Of a stretch of DNA of 64,000 bases, positions 8,438-17,686 are shown piece after piece (the first letter of the stretch is position 1; each line of letters begins with the position of its first letter). Below the pieces are notes generated by a model, which was given only the letters and a program-made list of their open reading frames with translations, had not been told where the DNA came from and searched no databases. The position numbers and the translations under genes are program-made. Source of the stretch: CAYJNO01 sp964371715 (GTDB lineage Bacteria; Bacillota_I; Bacilli_A; Erysipelotrichales; Erysipelotrichaceae); contig CAYJNO010000010.1 in assembly GCA_964371715.1 (NCBI GenBank), positions 1 to 64,000 of the forward strand, read 5' to 3'.

Positions 8438-9382
8438 TTATAACTCCTTTAATACATTTTCTATACATATTTTAATTTTTGCTGGATCATGTCTTATTAA
8501 ATCTTCTTTAAAACACAATAAATCAAAATCCATTATTTTATATCGATGATTTTCTTGTTCGACATTTACAGCTTCACTACCTTCAAATTTATAGCGTTCT
8601 AATAAATGTATTGGTATCTCATCATTAGCTTTTAATACATAATCAACTTCAGATCCATGTCTAATTATTGCATTAACATGATTCTCTAAATTATAACCTT
8701 CAGTTTCACCAGGCTGCGTCATTGTATTACAAAAGTAGATTTTTTTTGCCTTAGAATTTTTGATAGCTTCTTTTATTTCATTAATTATAATAATTGGTAA
8801 TATACTTGTATATACACTACCTATACCATATAAAATATAATCTGCCTCATTAATCGCTGTAATTGCTTCAACTGTGGCCTTTACATCATGTTGATAAAAC
8901 ACTTGTTTAATTCGATTATCACGATGTGGAATATTACTTTCTCCCATAACAATTGTATCATCTTCCATTTTCGCAAATAAAGTAATGTTTTCATTACTAG
9001 CAGGGATAATTCTACCTCTTACTTTCAAAATATCTGATAATATTGAAATACCTGCGTGTAGACTTCCATAATTATCGGCTAATGCAGTTAGAATTAAATT
9101 TCCTAGGTTATGACCTAATACATCTTCTTCACCTTCACCCTTAAAACGATAATCCATTAATTCTTGAAGTACAGGCTCTTGTTCTGCAAAGGCTACAAGG
9201 ACATTTCTAATATCTCCCATAGCTGGTATGTCATAGTACTTTCTAATTCTTCCAGTTGAACCACCGCTATCAGCTACAGTTACAATTGCGCTAATATCCA
9301 AATTATCTATATTCTTAATACCTCTTAAAATAGTAGATAAACCATGGCCACCACCAATACAGACAAGCTTTTTATTCCTCAT
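8438..9382 (-). CDS. yvcK: YvcK family gluconeogenesis / morphogenesis factor
   Basis: 314 residues, complete. The opening VCIGGGHGLSTILRGIKN and TVADSGGSTGRIRK match the YvcK/CofD-like fold, and DIRNVLVAFAEQEP and HNLGNLILTAL follow as in the family. In B. subtilis YvcK is needed for growth and cell shape on gluconeogenic carbon and binds UDP-sugars. The gene overlaps the rapZ end by 11 bases and precedes whiA by one, so all three are coupled. Confidence 0.95.
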   Translation of the reverse strand: MRNKKLVCIGGGHGLSTILRGIKNIDNLDISAIVTVADSGGSTGRIRKYYDIPAMGDIRNVLVAFAEQEPVLQELMDYRFKGEGEEDVLGHNLGNLILTALADNYGSLHAGISILSDILKVRGRIIPASNENITLFAKMEDDTIVMGESNIPHRDNRIKQVFYQHDVKATVEAITAINEADYILYGIGSVYTSILPIIIINEIKEAIKNSKAKKIYFCNTMTQPGETEGYNLENHVNAIIRHGSEVDYVLKANDEIPIHLLERYKFEGSEAVNVEQENHRYKIMDFDLLCFKEDLIRHDPAKIKICIENVLKEL

Positions 9383-10232
9383 GATATTCTACCCTGTCAC
9401 GGTGAAATTTGAAAGAACGATATTGGCTTTTATATTGTTTATATAAATAATTTGTTATACTAACTGAACGATGTTGACCTCCAGTACAACCTATCCCTAC
9501 GGTTAAATGATTTTTACCCTCATTAATATATTGTTTTATTGCATATTCTAAAAAGTCTTCAAAGTGTTTAATAAACTCCTTTGTTTCATCTTTTTCCATA
9601 ACATAGTTATAAACACAGGCATCATCTCCAGAATATAATCTTAGTTCACTCTCCCAATATGGATTTGGTAAAAATCTAACATCAATCATTAAATCTGCAT
9701 CAAGTGGTACTCCATGTTTATAACCAAACGATAAGAAAGTAATTGATAAAGCATTATCATTATCACCACTAAAATGTTCTTCTAATTTAATTTTTAATTC
9801 TTTATATTTTATGAATGATGTATCAATCACGATTAAATTATCAATTTTTATCTTACTGATTTGTTCTTCTTCTTGTTGAATACATTCTTCTAAAGTATTA
9901 GCCACATTAGATAATAATAATGGATGTGTTCTTCTTGTAGATTTATATCTACTTAATAAAATATCACTATTACATTCTAACAATAATGTACTTATAGCTA
10001 ATTGACTTCCTCTAAATCCTTTCTCAAACGCCTTATACTCTTGTAATGGCATTGTTAATGCAACTCTTTGAAATCTTGGATCATTAGATGATTCTATTAA
10101 ATCTACTAAGAAATCTATTAATTGTACAGGATATTGATCAATACAATGATATCCCATGTCTTCTAAAATACTACTAGCACTTGTTTTACCAGCACCTGAT
10201 AAACCGCTAATTAATATTACTTTTTTTGTCAT
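9372..10232 (-). CDS. rapZ: RapZ family nucleotide-binding protein
   Basis: 286 residues with Walker A GLSGAGKT at residues 10-17 and the C-terminal RapZ domain: SFGYKHGVPLDADLMIDVRF, then NPYW, and TVGIGCTGGQHRSV near residue 245. In E. coli RapZ guides RNase E processing of GlmZ RNA; in Bacillota (YvcJ) the role is less clear, with links to competence and UDP-GlcNAc binding. The ribosome binding site AGGTGAT precedes ATG. It is the first gene of a transcript running through yvcK, whiA and three further genes to the terminator at 5373. Confidence 0.95.
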   Translation of the reverse strand: MTKKVILISGLSGAGKTSASSILEDMGYHCIDQYPVQLIDFLVDLIESSNDPRFQRVALTMPLQEYKAFEKGFRGSQLAISTLLLECNSDILLSRYKSTRRTHPLLLSNVANTLEECIQQEEEQISKIKIDNLIVIDTSFIKYKELKIKLEEHFSGDNDNALSITFLSFGYKHGVPLDADLMIDVRFLPNPYWESELRLYSGDDACVYNYVMEKDETKEFIKHFEDFLEYAIKQYINEGKNHLTVGIGCTGGQHRSVSITNYLYKQYKSQYRSFKFHRDRVEYHEE

Positions 10233-10387
10233 TTTATCACCTCGTTACTATCATACCACACTTATCCGTGTATCATAAATATTCTCAATGTGAAATTATG
10301 CTGAATTTACTGTGAAACCTATTCAAAAGGACTAGAAATATATATAATTAAAATGTAATATACTATTAGACAACGGAGGTACTCAAA

Positions 10388-11095
10388 TTGTATTTTGATA
10401 TTTACTATTTAATATTAGTTATGCCTGCAGTTTTATTTGCGATGTGGGCTAGTGGAAGAGTTAAATCTACTTTCGCTAAATATGAACATCAACTATCAAA
10501 ACGAGGTATTAGAGCTGCAGATGCATGTCGTAATGTATTAAATGCTAATGGCTTATCCCATGTTAAAATTGTCAAAGTAGAAGGTCATTTAACTGACCAC
10601 TATAATCCTAAAACTGAAACTATTGGATTATCAACTAGTGTCTATGATAGTACATCAGTTGCAGCAATTGGTGTTGCATGTCATGAAGCAGGACATGCAA
10701 TTCAATACTCTCACAGTTATTTTCCAATTCATATCCGTAATGCTATATTACCTATTGCTCAAATTTCTTCTAATTTAGCAATGCCACTTGTAATGATTGG
10801 TTTTTTACTTTCAGTATTCTCAAACTCTAATAATATGTTATGGTTAGCATATGTTGGATTATTTGGATTCTTTATGGCCGCATTATTTCAACTACTTACA
10901 TTACCTGTTGAATTTGATGCATCAAAAAGAGCAATACAAGCTATTGATAATGCAGGATATTTAACTGAAGATGAAATTGTTGGATCTAAAAATGTTTTAA
11001 ATGCTGCTGCATTAACTTATGTAGCTGCATTAGCAGTTTCTATAATGACTTTTTTAAGATTTGCATTATTAATATTTGGACGTTCAAGAGATTAA
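10388..11095 (+). CDS. yugP: YugP-type membrane zinc metallopeptidase
   Basis: 235 residues of the Zn_peptidase_2 family (PF04298). The zinc motif HEAGH is at residues 99-103 within VACHEAGHAIQYSHSY. Hydrophobic segments lie at about 3-20, 120-140, 148-172 and 205-230. The likely third ligand region is LPVEFDASKRA near residue 180. The start codon is TTG, placed seven bases after GGAGGT; no ATG with a ribosome binding site is nearby. It is a single gene, divergent from rapZ and ending at a strong terminator. The substrate of this family is not well established. Confidence 0.9.
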   Translation: MYFDIYYLILVMPAVLFAMWASGRVKSTFAKYEHQLSKRGIRAADACRNVLNANGLSHVKIVKVEGHLTDHYNPKTETIGLSTSVYDSTSVAAIGVACHEAGHAIQYSHSYFPIHIRNAILPIAQISSNLAMPLVMIGFLLSVFSNSNNMLWLAYVGLFGFFMAALFQLLTLPVEFDASKRAIQAIDNAGYLTEDEIVGSKNVLNAAALTYVAALAVSIMTFLRFALLIFGRSRD

Positions 11096-11107
11096 AACGA
11101 TGTGAAT

Positions 11108-11155
11108 AAAACGAACCTATAAAGTTGGACACCCAACTTATATGAGGTTCGTTTT
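11108..11155. terminator. Bidirectional terminator
   Basis: AAAACGAACCT pairs with AGGTTCGTTTT, with an inner stem AAGTTGG / CCAACTT. It serves the yugP gene on the plus strand and the unknown gene on the minus strand, whose stop codon (11138-11140) lies inside the hairpin. Confidence 0.9.
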
Positions 11156-11683
11156 TATTATGGTTTCTTTTACAAATAATCTTTCAATTTTAATAATATT
11201 TAAATCTCTATCAAAAATACTTCTTTTAAAAGTTATCAACTTATAGATGTTTTCTTTGTTGTTAATAAGGCATGGATTATCCCCATAAATCTTATATGTT
11301 CTATTTTCATCTTTTTTACTAAATAAACCTAGATAACTTTGATTATTTTCTTTGATTACCTTTATTTGATAATGATTCATATGAATATTTTTAATTATTA
11401 AATCATGTTTTTTATTAATAATTAAACTTAAACCATCTTTATTAATATCGAAGCTATAATCTAAAATTTTTATTGAAGAATTTATAAATAGGTTAAATAA
11501 ATAATCAGCTACTATTACATTATATTCTATTACTTTACCAAAGATAATTTCATCATTTGGTCTAATTAAAGTACCATTTATACAATCTACATTTACATTT
11601 TCATCTATTAACACTTTACACACAACATATTCGTATACTTCATCTGTTTTAATTAATTTTTTATTTTTAAATAGTTTAAACAT
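11138..11683 (-). CDS. Hypothetical protein
   Basis: 181 residues, not recognised. It has no signal peptide and no membrane segment: alternating hydrophobic and charged residues suggest beta strands throughout (for example YEYVVCKVLIDENVNVDCIN). AGAGGTG lies 6 bases before the ATG, so it looks translated. It is a lone gene between rarA (divergent) and yugP (convergent), and it shares a terminator with yugP. Confidence 0.6.
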   Translation of the reverse strand: MFKLFKNKKLIKTDEVYEYVVCKVLIDENVNVDCINGTLIRPNDEIIFGKVIEYNVIVADYLFNLFINSSIKILDYSFDINKDGLSLIINKKHDLIIKNIHMNHYQIKVIKENNQSYLGLFSKKDENRTYKIYGDNPCLINNKENIYKLITFKRSIFDRDLNIIKIERLFVKETIIKTNLI

Positions 11684-11771
11684 AATTTCACCTCTGCTTA
11701 TATTTTAGTATTTAATTATTAATTACATCAAAAAAAAACCTTAAGAATTTCTAAATTTTTTTTAAATATTA

Positions 11772-11777
11772 TATAAT
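11772..11777 (+). promoter_or_regulatory. -10 element of rarA promoter
   Basis: TATAAT, 24 bases before the rarA ATG and just upstream of AAAGGAG. No good -35 is visible in the T-rich stretch upstream. Confidence 0.55.
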
Positions 11778-11800
11778 GATATTATCAAAGGAGAACTTAT

Positions 11801-13060
11801 ATGAATCAACCTTTAGCATTTAGATTAAGACCTAACACTCTTGATGAAATAATTGGTCAAAAACATTTAATTGGTGAAAACCAAGTTTTACATAAAATGA
11901 TTAAAAATAATCGCTTAGTATCAATGATATTCTATGGCCCACCAGGTACTGGTAAAACAACTATTGCTAGTGTTTTAGCCAAAGAATTAAACCTCCATTT
12001 TCGTTTTTTTAATGCTGTAACTAACAATAAAAAAGATTTGGATATTATCTTTAATGAAGCTAAACTTTATCAACAATTAGTATTAATCGTTGATGAGGTT
12101 CATCGTTTAAATAAAGATAAACAGGACTTACTATTACCTTATGTTGAAAATGGCTTAATTATTCTAATTGGAGCAACTACTGCTAATCCATTTTTTAGTA
12201 TTAATCCTGCCATTAGATCTCGAGTTCATCTTTTTGAGATTAAACCTTTAATTAAAGAAGATATTAAAATTGCCCTTCAAAGAGCAATGATTAATCAGTT
12301 AGGTTTAAATAATGAGTATCAAATAAGTGATGATGCCTTAGATTTAATATCTCATTTTTCTAATGGTGATATTAGATATGCATTAAATAACTTAGAACTA
12401 TTAGCATTTGCATGTACAAATAATAACATTACAATTGAAGATGTGAAAAAATACAGTAATGTGCCAATCGTTAATGTCGATTCTAATGAAAGTGGACATT
12501 ATGATACCCTAAGTGGTTTTCAAAAAAGTATTAGGGGTAGTGATGTTAATGCTGCTTTATATTATCTTTCAATTTTAGCTATAGCCAATGATTTAGATTC
12601 TATTGAAAGAAGACTATTAGTAATTGCCTATGAAGATATAGGGCTTGCTAATCCATCCTTATGTTCAAGAACTATAAATGCAACTGAAACTGCTAGAAGA
12701 GTAGGATTTCCTGAGGCAATTATTCCATTAGGATTGCATGTAATTGATTTATGTTTATCGCCAAAATCTAAAACTGCTTCTAATGCAGTGAGTGAAGCTC
12801 GAAACTTAACTTCAAAAATTAGCTTTCAAATTCCAAAATACTTAGAATATACACCTGTTGGTCTAGCAGATAATGAAAAGTATGATTACTCTAATGCTAA
12901 AGCATGGCCTTATATCCAATACTTACCTGATGAAATAAAAGATATTGAATTTATCGATATTAAACCAAACAATAAATATGAAATTCAACTATACAAAAAT
13001 TATAATGAATTAAAAAATATTAAAAGAACAAATGACTTAAAAAAATTATATCAAAAATAA
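11801..13060 (+). CDS. rarA: RarA / MgsA replication-associated AAA ATPase
   Basis: 419 residues, normal length. Walker A GPPGTGKT is at residues 46-53 and Walker B VDEVHR near 97-102; sensor 1 GATTANP and an arginine finger region PAIRSR follow. The C-terminal clamp and MgsA-type domain (RRLLVIAYEDIGLANPSL, then SEARNL) complete it. RarA acts at stalled replication forks with the clamp loader and single-strand binding protein. The ribosome binding site AAAGGAG is clear. No terminator is obvious before the next gene, which may be on the same transcript. Confidence 0.95.
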   Translation: MNQPLAFRLRPNTLDEIIGQKHLIGENQVLHKMIKNNRLVSMIFYGPPGTGKTTIASVLAKELNLHFRFFNAVTNNKKDLDIIFNEAKLYQQLVLIVDEVHRLNKDKQDLLLPYVENGLIILIGATTANPFFSINPAIRSRVHLFEIKPLIKEDIKIALQRAMINQLGLNNEYQISDDALDLISHFSNGDIRYALNNLELLAFACTNNNITIEDVKKYSNVPIVNVDSNESGHYDTLSGFQKSIRGSDVNAALYYLSILAIANDLDSIERRLLVIAYEDIGLANPSLCSRTINATETARRVGFPEAIIPLGLHVIDLCLSPKSKTASNAVSEARNLTSKISFQIPKYLEYTPVGLADNEKYDYSNAKAWPYIQYLPDEIKDIEFIDIKPNNKYEIQLYKNYNELKNIKRTNDLKKLYQK

Positions 13061-13111
13061 TCAAAGATAAGATTAATTGCTTTATCTAACTTCATCTTTT
13101 AAAATTAAATT

Positions 13112-13534
13112 ATGAAAACTAAAAAATATCGTGATGAAATCCTACCATTGAAATTCAAAATATTAAGTCATAGTTTATGGCTCACTTTTGCTTTGATAAT
13201 AATAAATAATTTAATATTAGATATTACCTTCTACGCAACATATTTAAATCAATCAACATTATTAATTGTTATTCCTATTATGTATTACTATAGTATGTTA
13301 TCATTCCATGGGGTTTATATCATTAGACCTTATAAAAGATATAAATCACCTTATGGTTTTTATTTAATATGTAGTGGTTTTGTCATCATATTAATCTTCA
13401 TTATAAATATCTTTGAAACAAATACTGGAGAAATTAAAAATATCTTACTTACCAATGAATGCTTCCCTTTAATTATTGGAATATTCTTGATTTATCTTGG
13501 TATTTTAAGACAAAAATTTGCGAAATTTAAATAA
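13112..13534 (+). CDS. Small membrane protein, unknown
   Basis: 140 residues with four likely membrane segments (about residues 17-35, 46-65, 84-104 and 115-132) and short charged ends; not recognised. There is no clear ribosome binding site before the ATG, 51 bases after rarA, so translation may be weak or the start may be misplaced. The reading frame is long relative to the AT-rich background and ends just before a strong terminator, which favours a real gene. Confidence 0.55.
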   Translation: MKTKKYRDEILPLKFKILSHSLWLTFALIIINNLILDITFYATYLNQSTLLIVIPIMYYYSMLSFHGVYIIRPYKRYKSPYGFYLICSGFVIILIFIINIFETNTGEIKNILLTNECFPLIIGIFLIYLGILRQKFAKFK

Positions 13535-13543
13535 TTCCCAACT

Positions 13544-13582
13544 AAAAATGGATACCTCTTTAAAAGAGAGTATCCATTTTTA
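13544..13582. terminator. Bidirectional terminator
   Basis: AAAAATGGATAC and GTATCCATTTTT form the outer stem, continued by TCTTT / AAAGA. It stands between converging genes (13534 on plus, 13591 on minus). Confidence 0.9.
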
Positions 13583-13590
13583 TATATAAT

Positions 13591-14571
13591 TTATTTATCT
13601 GCCTTAAATACTATATTGGCACTTTTACGAGCTTTTTCAAAAATCTCCATAACTAATAGACTATGATCTAATAACTCATTATTTTTTTCGAAATTTTTAC
13701 TAATAAATATTTCTTGCATTGCTTGAATTTCATGATAATAAACATCATCATTTTCATTATAATGATTTTCTTTAGTATTTTCTTTAATATTAATAATATC
13801 AAAATTTTTATAGATTGATGGTTTATCTTCACTTAAGATATAAGCTTTTTCACCTTGAATTATAACTGAAGAAAATCCTTCATTATCTTTACATCCAATT
13901 AAACTTACAATAAATCCATCATAACTTAGTGTAACAACACCTGAAGTATCAATACCATCATGAATATTGGCAGCATAATTAACATTATTTGGTGATCCAA
14001 ATAAACCAATTGCAAAGTGTAAATTATAAATATTGATATCAGCTAAAGCTCCACCTGAAAATTCAGGATTAAAGACATTTGGTAATCCACCATTGATAAA
14101 TTGTAAATACTTACTTGAATATTGAGAAAAATTTAATGTAACTATTTTAAGTGGTCCAAGCTCACTTAGTAACTCTTTAGTCTTTTTAAATAAAGGGTTA
14201 TGAATAACTGTAATAGCTTCAAACAAAAATAAATTCTTTGCTTTTGCTAGTTCAACAAGTTTTAATGCTTCTTGATAAGTAGATGAAAATGGTTTTTCCA
14301 CAATAACATGTTTATTAGCATTTAATGCTCTTTTAGTTTGTTCATAATGTAAACTATTTGGTGATGCTACATAAATTGTATCAACACTATTAGAATTAAA
14401 TAAGTCATCTAAATCATCATAGTATTCATCAATATTATTTTTTACAGCAAATGATTTAGCCTTATTCAAATCTCTTGAATAGCAGGCAACAACCTCAACA
14501 CCGTCAACTTTATTCATTGCTGCAATTAAATGATCTACGATAAATCCACTACCAATTGTTCCAATTTTCAT
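13591..14571 (-). CDS. Gfo/Idh/MocA family oxidoreductase
   Basis: 326 residues. The N-terminal Rossmann fold has GTIGSGFIVDHLI at residues 4-16 and the EKPFSS motif near 92; the C-terminal domain has a beta-sheet substrate part with GGALADINIYNLHFAIGLFG, where the His of the D.G.H.-type catalytic triad sits. NAD(P)-dependent sugar or trans-dihydrodiol dehydrogenase-like chemistry is expected; the substrate cannot be told. It is the last gene of the operon starting at 19389, 12 bases after the acetyltransferase. Confidence 0.88.
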   Translation of the reverse strand: MKIGTIGSGFIVDHLIAAMNKVDGVEVVACYSRDLNKAKSFAVKNNIDEYYDDLDDLFNSNSVDTIYVASPNSLHYEQTKRALNANKHVIVEKPFSSTYQEALKLVELAKAKNLFLFEAITVIHNPLFKKTKELLSELGPLKIVTLNFSQYSSKYLQFINGGLPNVFNPEFSGGALADINIYNLHFAIGLFGSPNNVNYAANIHDGIDTSGVVTLSYDGFIVSLIGCKDNEGFSSVIIQGEKAYILSEDKPSIYKNFDIINIKENTKENHYNENDDVYYHEIQAMQEIFISKNFEKNNELLDHSLLVMEIFEKARKSANIVFKADK

Positions 14572-14583
14572 AAATTTCTCCTC

Positions 14584-15375
14584 TTAACGATATAAATTTA
14601 AAACTGAATTTTCTCTAATATATTTAACTGTTAAATCCACTAAAGGATTAAATGGTAACAAACGACATAAAGCATTACCAATCTCAACGCTCTTTACAAA
14701 ACCCTGGCTTTCTAGTATTTTTCCAACTTCGTTAAATATTTGATCATTATGTTCAATGTCTAGAAATTTTTTAAATTTCTTGAATCCATTTTCGTTAACC
14801 ATCGCACAATTAAGTTTTATTGGAGTATAATCTCCATAATATTCTGCAAGATGTAAACTTGTAATACTGTCATAGTTAACACCTAATAATAATATTTTAC
14901 CTTTTAACTCATATAATCTTGCAGGTGGTGATTCCATTGAAAATGCAAAATTTGATGATTGATAATTACATATTAACTTCGAATATTTTCCCCATGCAAT
15001 AAAAGCTTTATTTGGGTGATTAGAAATTATTGTATTATCTCTTCTTCTAAAGTTATCAATAATTTCTCCCATATTTATTACATTACTTGATTTTGAATCA
15101 AATGCTGGTAATTTTGTTCTTATCTCTTTGATATAATTTGGATGTACTTTAGGATTAATCCATGTTGATGGCTCTGAATTTTCTAAACATTGTAATGGCA
15201 TTAAAATCGTTCCATTATAACCAACGCATTCCATTAAAGCATCAACTACTGTTTGACTACCGCCTACAATATATCCAAAAGAACTTAGTGAAGAATGAAC
15301 TTCAATTAAGTCACCTTGTTTTAAACCAAGTTCTTTAAAATGTTCAATTAACTCTTTTTTCCCTAGTACTTTCAA
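14584..15375 (-). CDS. AAC(3)-like aminoglycoside N-acetyltransferase family protein
   Basis: 263 residues of the Antibiotic_NAT family (PF02522). Seen: VHSSLSSFGYIVGGSQTVVD near residue 26, GTILMPLQ, then SNHPNKAFIAWGKY near 118, and SPPARLYELKGKILLLGVNY followed by DSITSLHLAEYY near 168, which carries the conserved His and Glu of the active site. Family members include aminoglycoside 3-N-acetyltransferases but also YokD-like and FrbF-like enzymes with no link to resistance. Here it sits inside a metabolic operon, not near mobile DNA, so a native small-molecule acetyltransferase is more likely than a resistance gene. Confidence 0.85.
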   Translation of the reverse strand: MKVLGKKELIEHFKELGLKQGDLIEVHSSLSSFGYIVGGSQTVVDALMECVGYNGTILMPLQCLENSEPSTWINPKVHPNYIKEIRTKLPAFDSKSSNVINMGEIIDNFRRRDNTIISNHPNKAFIAWGKYSKLICNYQSSNFAFSMESPPARLYELKGKILLLGVNYDSITSLHLAEYYGDYTPIKLNCAMVNENGFKKFKKFLDIEHNDQIFNEVGKILESQGFVKSVEIGNALCRLLPFNPLVDLTVKYIRENSVLNLYR

Positions 15376-15385
15376 ATTAATTCTC

Positions 15386-15862
15386 CTATTGACTATGTGC
15401 TAACTTACTTGCAACACTTGCAATTATAGCTGCTACAATATCATCTAAAAAAACATTACAAACACCTTTTTTATGTTTGTTTAATTCACCAACAATATGA
15501 GGTTTTACTTTATCTAAGTATCCAAAATTTGTTAGTGCAATAGAGCCATAAATATTACAAATGCCATAAGCTAAAACTTCATCAACTCCATATAAACCTT
15601 CATCATTCATTAAAATATCTCTTAAAGTATCATTACCAATAATATTTTTTTCAGCTGCAACATCTAATGCTATACCTGTTAAAATTGTATTTTGAACTTC
15701 TCTTTTCTCTAATGTTTTAACAATTAAAGGATCAATTTCATCAATGTTTAAATTTGGAATATATGGTTTTTGAAGTTCATAAACAACTTCTCTAATATGA
15801 TGAAAGTATACACCTCTATCTTCTAATAGTTTTACACATTCATCATAATGATTACTAATCAT
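15386..15862 (-). CDS. Phosphatidylglycerophosphatase A-like (YutG) protein
   Basis: About 158 residues of the PgpA family (PF04608) in its short soluble YutG form. Conserved parts: GIALDVAAEKN, EGLYGVDEVLAYGICNIYGSIALTNFGYLD and FLDDIVAAIIASVASKL near the end, with the paired Asp residues typical of the active site. YutG-type proteins are proposed phosphatidylglycerophosphate phosphatases. An in-frame TTG at 15871 could start it, but ATG at 15862 gives the ATGATTAG overlap with the psuG stop used elsewhere in this genome. Confidence 0.85.
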   Translation of the reverse strand: MISNHYDECVKLLEDRGVYFHHIREVVYELQKPYIPNLNIDEIDPLIVKTLEKREVQNTILTGIALDVAAEKNIIGNDTLRDILMNDEGLYGVDEVLAYGICNIYGSIALTNFGYLDKVKPHIVGELNKHKKGVCNVFLDDIVAAIIASVASKLAHSQ

Positions 15863-16766
15863 TAATATCAACTAAAGATTTAGCAATATTAGCTCCAACT
15901 TTAGCATTATTGTAGATTAATTGAATATTCGCTTCTAATGATTTACCCTCTGTAATTTCTTTCACAGCACCTAATAAGAACGGTGTTGAATCTTTACCTT
16001 TAATATTTTGCTCATCCATATCTTTTAAAGCTTTATTGATAGCATTATTCATTAATGTTTCATCTAATGCATGTTCTTTTAAAATTGGGTTTGAAATAAC
16101 TACTCCACCATCTAATTTTAAATCACGTTTACTTTTAATAGCTTTAGCAATTTCAAGTTCATCTGCCATTTCATAATCTAATTTTAAACCACTATCTTGT
16201 GTATAGAATGAAGCTAAATTACTTGATTTGTATCCTAGTACTGGTACTCCAAATGTTTCTAAGTATTCTAACGTTAGTGGTAAGTCTAAAATTGCTTTAG
16301 CCCCAGCACATACTACTGTTACATTAGTTTTAGCAAGTTCTTGTAAATCTGCAGAAATATCAAATGTTGTTTCAGCTCCACGGTGAACTCCACCAATACC
16401 ACCAGTTACAAATACTTCAATTTTAGCCATAGCAGCAAAAATCATAGTTGTTGCAACAGTCGTTGCACCCCATAATTTTTTACTCATAACAACTGGTAAA
16501 TCTCTTCTAGAAACTTTAATTATTCCTTTTGTTTTTCCGAATAATTCAATTTCTTCTGGAGTCATACCAACAATAGCAACACCATCAATAATTCCAATAG
16601 TAGCAGGAACTGCTCCATTTTCTTCAATAATTCTTTCAACATTTAATGCTGTTTCTACATTTTGAGGATATGGCATCCCATGAGATATAATTGTTGATTC
16701 TAAAGCAACAACTGGCTTATTCTCACTAAGTGCTTTTGACACTCTTTCACTAATTTTAATTAACAT
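15855..16766 (-). CDS. psuG: Pseudouridine-5'-phosphate glycosidase
   Basis: 303 residues, full length for PF04227. ALESTIISHGMPYPQNVETA near residue 21, the Mn/phosphate binding segment GTKGIIKVSRRDLP-like (GKTKGIIKVSRRDLP) near 81, and TVATTMIFAAMAKIEVFVTGGIGGVHRG near 105 are diagnostic. It splits pseudouridine 5'-phosphate to uracil and ribose 5-phosphate. AAAGGAG lies 5 bases before the ATG. It overlaps the kinase gene by 7 bases and the PgpA-like gene by 8, placing the complete pseudouridine breakdown pair in one transcript. Confidence 0.96.
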   Translation of the reverse strand: MLIKISERVSKALSENKPVVALESTIISHGMPYPQNVETALNVERIIEENGAVPATIGIIDGVAIVGMTPEEIELFGKTKGIIKVSRRDLPVVMSKKLWGATTVATTMIFAAMAKIEVFVTGGIGGVHRGAETTFDISADLQELAKTNVTVVCAGAKAILDLPLTLEYLETFGVPVLGYKSSNLASFYTQDSGLKLDYEMADELEIAKAIKSKRDLKLDGGVVISNPILKEHALDETLMNNAINKALKDMDEQNIKGKDSTPFLLGAVKEITEGKSLEANIQLIYNNAKVGANIAKSLVDIND

Positions 16767-17686
16767 AATTTCTCCTTTATAAAATTTAGTTTATCTATCA
16801 TTACATTTACTTTTGTTTCATTTATTCCTTCATTAACAGTATCAATACTTTGAAGTGTTAATATCGAATAAACTAAAGCAAACTTAATTGATGTTTCTAT
16901 ATCTTTATTAGCTAGTCTTTGTACTAAATAACTAGCAAAGAAAGCATCACCTGCTCCTGTTGCATTTACAACATTAATCTTTTCATCAACTTTTAGTTGA
17001 TAAAAGCTACCTTTATTATAATACAAGACACCCTCTGAATTAAGTGTTAAACAAAGTTCTTTTACACCATCATCGATTAATTTTTTTGCAGCATCTATAT
17101 ATTGTGTACTATTTGTTAGTGCATTTGCTTCAAATACATTTGGCTTAAAGATATCGATTTTTTCTAAATAACCTTCTAGTTTATTAGCTTTATTTACTGA
17201 AATTGGATCTATTGCAATTTTATAATGTTTATTATCTAAGATAAAACTTAATAATTCTTTACTTAAATTTGTATCTATTACTACTAAATCATCTTCATAA
17301 AAATCTTTTAAAGCAACCTTTAAATCATCAACAGTCAAAGTATTAATAATCTCCATATCACTAATAGCTACTTCCATATCATTTTTTTCATTAATTATTG
17401 CAAGATAAGTTGATGATTTATATTCACTAACTATTTTTGAATACTTTAAATTAAAATTTAACCTTTCACAATCTTGATATAATAACTTACCAAAATTATC
17501 AGTACTAAAGATACTCATAAAATATAAATCCGTATTTAAGATAGCCATATTATGAGCAATGTTTCTACCAACTCCACCAAATGACATTTCTACTTTACCA
17601 ATATTTGAATCTTCTTTAATAAGTGGATTTTTAGCTATTCCAAATATATCAATATTAGCTCCACCTATAACTATACATTTACCCAT
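16760..17686 (-). CDS. psuK: PfkB family kinase, likely pseudouridine kinase
   Basis: 308 residues. PfkB signature 1 is seen as GGVGRNIAHNMAILN near residue 37 and signature 2 as NATGAGDAFFASYLV near 243, with the catalytic Asp in GAGD. Family membership is certain; the pseudouridine assignment rests on the direct overlap with psuG downstream. The start has AAGGAAA upstream. It would make pseudouridine 5'-phosphate for PsuG. Confidence 0.88.
   Translation of the reverse strand: MGKCIVIGGANIDIFGIAKNPLIKEDSNIGKVEMSFGGVGRNIAHNMAILNTDLYFMSIFSTDNFGKLLYQDCERLNFNLKYSKIVSEYKSSTYLAIINEKNDMEVAISDMEIINTLTVDDLKVALKDFYEDDLVVIDTNLSKELLSFILDNKHYKIAIDPISVNKANKLEGYLEKIDIFKPNVFEANALTNSTQYIDAAKKLIDDGVKELCLTLNSEGVLYYNKGSFYQLKVDEKINVVNATGAGDAFFASYLVQRLANKDIETSIKFALVYSILTLQSIDTVNEGINETKVNVMIDKLNFIKEKLC

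Noticed and set aside
13061..13111. Terminator between rarA and the next gene
   Set aside because: The possible stem is short and broken, without a T run.
14584..15375. Acquired aminoglycoside resistance gene
   Set aside because: Only family similarity supports it; no mobile element or foreign base composition is present.
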